Source: Caulobacterales bacterium (GTDB taxonomy: Bacteria; Pseudomonadota; Alphaproteobacteria; Caulobacterales; Caulobacteraceae). Taken from it: a stretch of 47,049 nt of DNA. A program made the position numbers and the translations under genes. The stretch covers positions 1-47,049 of the forward strand of contig JAFLCT010000006.1 of NCBI GenBank assembly GCA_017302335.1, read 5' to 3'. Shown piece by piece: positions 42,353-47,049 of this stretch; within the stretch, counting starts at the first letter, position 1, and the number at the start of each line of letters is the position of its first letter. The notes beneath the pieces were generated by a model. That model was given only the letters and a program-made list of their open reading frames with translations. It ran no database searches and had not been told where the DNA came from.

Positions 42353-44683
42353 ATGACAAAGACCCCTAAACGACCGGCTCATGGCCTTCCTGACAAGGAA
42401 ACCCTGGTCCGATTCCTCCGCGAAGCCGGAGAGGCCGACAAGGCCGACATCGCCCGCGCCTTCGGCCTGAAGGGCAATGAGCGCAGGATGCTGCGTGAAA
42501 TGCTGAAAGAGCTGGAGGCGGATGGCCGCCTGGGCAAACGCGGGCGCAAGGGCTTTTCCGAAGCCGGCGCCTTGCCCCCCGTCGGCGTGGCCGACGTGGT
42601 CGAGCGCGACACCGACGGCGAACTGTACGTCCGGCTGGTCAAGGGCGCGGACGACGCGCCCAAGGCCATCCTCATGCCCGACCACGCCAAGGCCAAGGGT
42701 CCAGCGCCCGGCATGGGCGACCGGCTGCTGGTGAAATTCCAGCGCGGCGTCGACGGCTGGGAGGCCCGGCTAGTCAAGAAGCTGGACACGGCGACCAACC
42801 GCGTCCTCGGCGTCATCCGCAAGTCGGCGCGCGAGACCCGCGTCGAGCCGGTCGACAAGCGGTCCAAGGACGTGCTGATCGTCCCCGCCTCCCAGGCCGA
42901 CGATCTGCGCGACGGCGATCTGGTGCTGGCGGCCATCGAACGCGGCGAGCACCGCTATGGTCCCAAGCGCGGCAAGGTGCTGGAGACCATCGGCCGCGAG
43001 GACGATCCACGCGCGGCGTCGCTGCTGGCCATCCACGCGCACGGGGTGCCGACCGGCTTCTCCGAGGCCGTCGAGGCCGAGGCGGCGGACCAGGCCCTGC
43101 CGACGCTGAAGGGACGCGAAGACCTGCGTCAGGTCCCCTTCATCACCATCGACCCGGCCGATGCGCGCGATCACGACGACGCCGTCTATGCCGAGAAGGA
43201 CGAGGACGAGAAGAACCCCGGCGGCTGGATCGTCTGGGTCGCCATCGCCGACGTGGCGGCCTATGTGCGGCCCGGCTCGGCGCTGGACCGCGAGGCGCGC
43301 GACAAGGGCAATTCGACCTACTTCCCCGACCGGGTCGAGCCGATGCTGCCCGAGGTGTTGTCCAACGGCCTGTGCAGCCTGAAACAGGGCGAGAACCGCG
43401 CCTGCATGGCCGTGCGCATGGTCTTCGACAAGGCGGGCCGCAAGACCGGCCACCGCTTCGTGCGCGGCCTGATGCGCAGCCACGCCAAACTGTCCTACGA
43501 ACAGGCGCAAGACGCCGTCGACGGCCAGCCGGACGATGTGACCGGACCGATCCTGGACACCATCCTTAAGCCGCTGTGGCTGGCCTATCGCACCATGCTG
43601 ATCGGCCGCGAGAAGCGCAGCCCGGTGCAGATCGAGTCGGCCGAGCGCCGCATCAAGATGACGCCCGACGGCCAGATCGCCTCGATCGAACGCCGCGTCA
43701 GCCTGGAGGCGCATCGCCTGATCGAGGAGATGATGATCCAGGCCAACGTCTCAGCCGCCGAGACGCTGGAACAGAAGAAGACGCCCCTGATCTATCGCGT
43801 CCACGACGCGCCCAGTCAGGAGAAGATTTTCGCCCTGGCCGACTTCCTGTCGACCATCGGCAAGCCCTGGACCAAGGGCGAACCGGTCACGACGAAGCGG
43901 TTCAACCGTCTGCTGGACGAGACCCGCGACGGGCCTTACGCCCAGACGGTCAACGAGGTGGTCCTGCGCACCCAGATGCAGGCTGTCTATTCCCCCGAGA
44001 ACATCGGCCACTTCGGTCTGCACCTGGACCGCTACGCCCATTTCACCTCGCCGATCCGGCGTTACGCCGACCTGATCGTGCACCGGGCGCTGATCCGGGC
44101 GCTGAAGTTGGGGCCAAATAACGAGAATGGCGGCCTGACCGACCGCGAGGTGGCGGAGCTGTCCGGCATCGCCGAGCACATCACCGAGACCGAACGCCGC
44201 TCCATGGCCGCAGAGCGCGACGCCATGGACCGCTATATCGCCGCCTTCCTGGAAGACCGCATCGGGGCGACCTTCACCGGCCGCATCACCGGAGTGACCC
44301 GCTTCGGCCTGTTCGTACGGCTGGACGAGACGGGGGCGGACGGCCTGATCCCCGTCTCGTCGCTGGGGGATGAGTATTTCGTCCACGACGACCGCGCCCA
44401 CGCCCTGGTCGGACAACGCTCGGGCCGCCGCTGGCCGCTGGGCAAGACGGTCGAGACGCGGCTGGTCGAGGCCACGCCGGTCACCGGCGGCCTGGTGCTG
44501 GAGATGCTGTCGGAACCCGACCCGCGCGACCCCAACGCCCCCTCGCCCCGTCTGGGGATGCGCGGCCGCGGCGGCGACGGGCCGCCGATGCGCGGCAAGG
44601 GTCGTCCGGGCGGGCCGAAGCCGAGGAACGGCGGCAAACCCTCTGGCGGGCTGAAGGGCGTGCGCAAGGGCAAGCGACGATGA
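42353..44683 (+). CDS. rnr: Ribonuclease R
   Basis: 776 aa from the ATG at 42353 (an AGGA lies upstream; the open frame from 41897 runs through the cbs promoter). It is a 3'-5' exoribonuclease that degrades structured RNA. Domains: an N-terminal HTH/cold-shock region (1-200), the RNB catalytic domain with DPADARDHDDAVYAE (metal-binding Asp residues) and HFGLHLDRYAHFTSPIRRYADLIVHRAL (given by ends), an S1 domain from about residue 645 (GATFTGRITGVTRFGLFV) and a basic Gly/Arg/Lys tail. It is divergent from cbs. Confidence 0.95.
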   Translation: MTKTPKRPAHGLPDKETLVRFLREAGEADKADIARAFGLKGNERRMLREMLKELEADGRLGKRGRKGFSEAGALPPVGVADVVERDTDGELYVRLVKGADDAPKAILMPDHAKAKGPAPGMGDRLLVKFQRGVDGWEARLVKKLDTATNRVLGVIRKSARETRVEPVDKRSKDVLIVPASQADDLRDGDLVLAAIERGEHRYGPKRGKVLETIGREDDPRAASLLAIHAHGVPTGFSEAVEAEAADQALPTLKGREDLRQVPFITIDPADARDHDDAVYAEKDEDEKNPGGWIVWVAIADVAAYVRPGSALDREARDKGNSTYFPDRVEPMLPEVLSNGLCSLKQGENRACMAVRMVFDKAGRKTGHRFVRGLMRSHAKLSYEQAQDAVDGQPDDVTGPILDTILKPLWLAYRTMLIGREKRSPVQIESAERRIKMTPDGQIASIERRVSLEAHRLIEEMMIQANVSAAETLEQKKTPLIYRVHDAPSQEKIFALADFLSTIGKPWTKGEPVTTKRFNRLLDETRDGPYAQTVNEVVLRTQMQAVYSPENIGHFGLHLDRYAHFTSPIRRYADLIVHRALIRALKLGPNNENGGLTDREVAELSGIAEHITETERRSMAAERDAMDRYIAAFLEDRIGATFTGRITGVTRFGLFVRLDETGADGLIPVSSLGDEYFVHDDRAHALVGQRSGRRWPLGKTVETRLVEATPVTGGLVLEMLSEPDPRDPNAPSPRLGMRGRGGDGPPMRGKGRPGGPKPRNGGKPSGGLKGVRKGKRR

Positions 44684-44767
44684 TCGTCGTCATCTGACGG
44701 AAAAGGTTTGGAGTCGCGCCGTGACCGCACTTCGGATAGCGTCGATTTTCTAAACCGGAGAGTCGTC

Positions 44768-45751
44768 ATGTCCCCTCGTTTGAGCGCCGCCGTCCTGGGT
44801 CTCTGTCTGCTGGCCGCGCCTGCGGCGGCCAACGACTCCACCGCCTCCATGGGGGCGGGCGGCTTGGTGCTGAAACGCACCGACGGCATCGCCATGGTAT
44901 CAGAGGATCTCTATGTCTCGGCGCGCGAGGTGCGGGTGAAATACCGCTTCCTGAACCACACCGCCGAACCCATCGAAACCCTGGTCGCCTTCCCCATGCC
45001 GGACATTTCCGGGTCGTGGGAGGAGAACGTCGGCGGCGACGTCGATAGCGACCGGGTCGTGCCCTTCATCACCTGGGTCGATGACCATGCGGTCCATGCC
45101 CAGGTCGAGCGCAAGGCCATGGTGGGCGATCGCGACGTGACGGCCGAGCTGACGGCCATGAACCTGCCCCTCAGCCCCTCGGGCACGGCCGCCATGACGG
45201 CGATGGAGAGCCTGTCCGACGCCGACGCGGATCGGTTGGCCGCCGCCGGTCTGATCAGCGTGGAGCGCGGCGGCGGTTCGCGTTGGATCACCACCCGCTG
45301 GACGCTGAAGACCACCTGGTACTGGACCCAACTATTCGATCCTGGGCGTGAAGTGGTGATCGAACACCTTTATGCGCCCGCCATCGGCGGCTCGGCCGGC
45401 AGCGTCGTCGGCGACCGGGAAGCGGACCTGCCCGACGTCACCGCCGACTACGCCGCCCGGTACTGCACCGACCGGACCTTCATCGACGCCGCGACCCGCA
45501 AGCGGGCCGAGGGTCTGTATCTGACCGAGACCTGGGTCGACTATGTCCTGACCACCGGGGCCAATTGGTCCGGCCCGATCCGTGACTTCCGCCTGGTGGT
45601 CGACAAGGGGTCGCCGGACAATCTGGTCAGCTTCTGCGGCGAGGGCGTGCGCAAGATCGGTCCCACCCAGTTCGAGGTTCGCCATCAGAACTGGACGCCG
45701 ACGCGGGACCTGAGCGTGCTGATCCTGACCGGTCAGCGGCTGGAGCGATAG
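44768..45751 (+). CDS. DUF4424 family exported protein
   Basis: 327 aa. The signal peptide MSPRLSAAVLGLCLLAAPAAAN is followed by the DUF4424 core: DGIAMVSEDLYVSAREVRVKYRFLNHTAEPIETLVAFPMPDI (given by ends), TTWYWTQLFDPGREVVIEHLYAP and WVDYVLTTGANWSGPIRDFRLVVDK (given by ends). The family's function is not known. The ATG at 44768 is chosen because it begins the signal peptide. It follows rnr by 84 bp. A small palindrome (CGACGAT/ATCGTCG) lies across the rnr stop. Confidence 0.85.
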   Translation: MSPRLSAAVLGLCLLAAPAAANDSTASMGAGGLVLKRTDGIAMVSEDLYVSAREVRVKYRFLNHTAEPIETLVAFPMPDISGSWEENVGGDVDSDRVVPFITWVDDHAVHAQVERKAMVGDRDVTAELTAMNLPLSPSGTAAMTAMESLSDADADRLAAAGLISVERGGGSRWITTRWTLKTTWYWTQLFDPGREVVIEHLYAPAIGGSAGSVVGDREADLPDVTADYAARYCTDRTFIDAATRKRAEGLYLTETWVDYVLTTGANWSGPIRDFRLVVDKGSPDNLVSFCGEGVRKIGPTQFEVRHQNWTPTRDLSVLILTGQRLER

Positions 45752-45798
45752 CTTCGCCCTTGTCACCAGGCGGAAGAAGGACATGGTAGGGAAACCTC

Positions 45799-46515
45799 AT
45801 GTCCACGTCGCCCGAACCCTTCGATTCCGACCGTGATCAGCGCGACGCGCCGCGCGTCGGCGGGCGCCAGGTCCCCAAGGACGCCGCCACCCTGATTCTG
45901 ACGCGGCGCCATCGCGGCGCGGCGCAGGTCTTGATGGGCCGCCGCGCGCGCGGCCACGTCTTCATGGCCTCCAAATGGGTCTTTCCCGGCGGCCGCATCG
46001 ACCGGGCCGATTTCACCGCCGCCAGCGCCAACGAGCCTTCGTCCGCGGTCATGGGGCGGCTGACGATGGAGGTTCCCGCCCGCCGCGCCCGCGCCCTGGT
46101 TCTGACGGCGGTGCGCGAGACGTTCGAGGAGACGGGCCTGTTGCTGGCCGCGCCCGCGCCGACCGCCTCGGTCGCCGGGCCGTGGCGCGAGTTCCGGGCC
46201 GTGGGCGCCCTGCCCGATCTGGCGGCGCTGAACTACATCGCGCGCGCCATCACGCCGCCGGGCCGCACGCGACGGTTCGACGCCCGTTTCTTCATGGCCT
46301 CGGCCGAGGCCCTGCTGCACCCGGAACCCACGGCCGGCTCCGGCGAGCTGGACGAGATCGCCTGGCTGGACCTGGACGAGGCCCGCGCCCAGGACCTGCC
46401 CGCCATCACCCGTTTCGTGCTGGGCGAGGTCGGCGAACGGCTGACGACGCCCGACCGCCCCCTGCCCTTCGTGCGCATGGTGCGCCGCCGCCACGTGGTG
46501 GAGCGGCTGGACTGA
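45799..46515 (+). CDS. Nudix hydrolase with a split Nudix box
   Basis: 238 aa. The Nudix box is interrupted: VFPGGRIDRADF is followed by about 30 further residues before ALVLTAVRETFEETGLLLA (REx2EExGU). This arrangement is known in the NUDT7/19-like CoA- and acyl-CoA-type hydrolases. GRRARGHVFMASKWVFPGGR lies just before. The C-terminal helix region has RRFDARFFMASAEALLHPE and GELDEIAWLDLDEA. The substrate is uncertain, possibly CoA derivatives. The start at 45799 follows DUF4424 by 47 bp. It is probably co-transcribed with the next gene, 2 bp downstream. Confidence 0.85.
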   Translation: MSTSPEPFDSDRDQRDAPRVGGRQVPKDAATLILTRRHRGAAQVLMGRRARGHVFMASKWVFPGGRIDRADFTAASANEPSSAVMGRLTMEVPARRARALVLTAVRETFEETGLLLAAPAPTASVAGPWREFRAVGALPDLAALNYIARAITPPGRTRRFDARFFMASAEALLHPEPTAGSGELDEIAWLDLDEARAQDLPAITRFVLGEVGERLTTPDRPLPFVRMVRRRHVVERLD

Positions 46516-46517
46516 CC

Positions 46518-46928
46518 ATGGCCGATACGCCCATCACCCTGCGCCTGACCCTGGCCGACCCGGTTTCGGGCGTGCGCTACAGTTTGCAGAAGGATGATGC
46601 GCCGTTCGAGCCTGTGACGGCGACGGAAGCCCCGCTGTCCTTTGATGTGCCGATCCGCCTGTCCGACGACGGGCGCTTTCTGGGGGCGTTCGTGCGTCGC
46701 GAGGGACCGGCGCGCCGGTTCGTCTACATCCGCATCGGTCAGTCGGCGGGCGACTGCTTCAGTCCCTGGTCGCGACGGGCCAAGATCGATATTCACGACA
46801 TCCCCATCGACCTGCTGGCGTTCGCGCGCGCGGGTCGGGTGCTGGAGATCGTCCTGCCCGGCCGCGGCAAGGACGGCTCTCCGACCTGCGCCACCGTGCG
46901 CTCGACGACCGGCTGGCGCGCCGTCTAG
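46518..46928 (+). CDS. DUF5990 family protein
   Basis: 136 aa. LTLADPVSGVRYSLQKDD, then FDVPIRLSDDGRFLGAFVRREGPARRFVYIRIGQSAG (given by ends) and WSRRAKIDIHDIP match DUF5990, a cytosolic family of unknown function with the FVYxxxG and WxRRAK elements. The ATG follows the Nudix stop by 2 bp. Its stop codon TAG at 46926-46928 sits within CTAG, at the apparent boundary of the IS5-type element to the right. Confidence 0.82.
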   Translation: MADTPITLRLTLADPVSGVRYSLQKDDAPFEPVTATEAPLSFDVPIRLSDDGRFLGAFVRREGPARRFVYIRIGQSAGDCFSPWSRRAKIDIHDIPIDLLAFARAGRVLEIVLPGRGKDGSPTCATVRSTTGWRAV

Positions 46929-46941
46929 GCTGAATCGACAT

Positions 46942-47049
46942 TCATCGCATCCAGATCATGGATGCGGCGATATGGACGAAGGCGAGGTAATGGCGGGCGA
47001 GGCGGTCGAACCGTGTGGCGAAGCGCCGGAAGTGCTTGAGCTTGTTGAA
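46942..47049 (-). mobile_element. IS5-family transposase, C-terminal end (element truncated by window edge)
   Basis: The last 35 codons of a transposase on the minus strand, entering from the right: FNKLKHFRRFATRFDR, then LARHYLAFVHIAASMIWMR and a stop. This ending (N-K-L-K-x-F-R-x-x-A-T-R-[FY]-D-[KR]-x-x-x-x-[FY]-x-x-F) is the conserved C-terminus of IS5-family DDE transposases of the IS427/IS1031 type. The stop is about 14 bp from CTAG at 46925-46928, where the element probably begins (GGCTGAATCG at about 46929). The rest of the element is outside the window. Confidence 0.88.

Overview
The window is high-GC (about two thirds G+C by eye) alphaproteobacterial chromosome, most likely from Caulobacterales and probably Brevundimonas. 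The basis is gene order and protein resemblance from memory: serS-surE-pcm next to a probable cell-wall lipoprotein gene, the block UQCC chaperone-DUF177-plsX-fabH-ihfA-MerR-tRNA-Pro, a K+-independent membrane pyrophosphatase, and glyA-nrdR-rib-nusB-thiL. No database search was possible. Several genes start with TTG or GTG.

Layout. 1-3441 (minus strand): start of a lipoprotein gene, pcm, surE and serS, with a REP-like inverted repeat between serS and surE. 3442-7245: PhoX-family protein, heme A synthase and three small membrane proteins. 7318-10640: a four-gene surface-glycan-type cluster (one glycosyltransferase, three methyltransferase-like proteins) in two convergent pairs. 10767-14912 (minus): tRNA-Pro(GGG) and the regulator/IHF/fatty-acid-initiation block. 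15001-18985: bamE, two small genes, hppA and a Tat-type exported protein. 19055-25182 (minus): a compact operon glyA-nrdR-ribD-ribE-ribB-ribH-nusB-thiL with many start/stop overlaps. 25281-32896: small conserved genes, hemA, an exported agmatine-deiminase-like protein, a tandem CDGSH protein, 3-hydroxyisobutyrate dehydrogenase, cysE, a Nudix hydrolase and a nitroreductase. 32962-35537: DUF817, a DUF1778/GNAT toxin-antitoxin pair and queF. 35632-37910: nitronate monooxygenase, an outer-membrane protein, a small conserved protein and a cold-shock protein. 37980-42246 (minus): a transsulfuration operon with two alpha/beta hydrolase genes between cbs and the gamma-lyase/synthase gene. 42353-46928: RNase R, DUF4424, Nudix and DUF5990 genes. 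46942-47049: the end of an IS5-type transposase running off the window.

Most of this is housekeeping. The most notable points are: (i) the riboflavin operon, where RibD consists only of the reductase domain and the GTP-cyclohydrolase-II half of RibBA has lost its zinc-cysteine motif, so the first two purine-branch steps are not encoded here; (ii) a seryl-tRNA synthetase with an extra segment of about 60-65 residues inside a stretch of clearly AT-richer codons, suggesting an imported patch; (iii) palindromes resembling an NrdR box upstream of glyA-nrdR and a Fur box upstream of hemA; (iv) the hydrolases embedded in the cbs/gamma-lyase operon; (v) a PAD_porph-family deiminase with a combined Tat/lipoprotein signal. 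I found no CRISPR array, prophage or clearly new multi-gene defence system.
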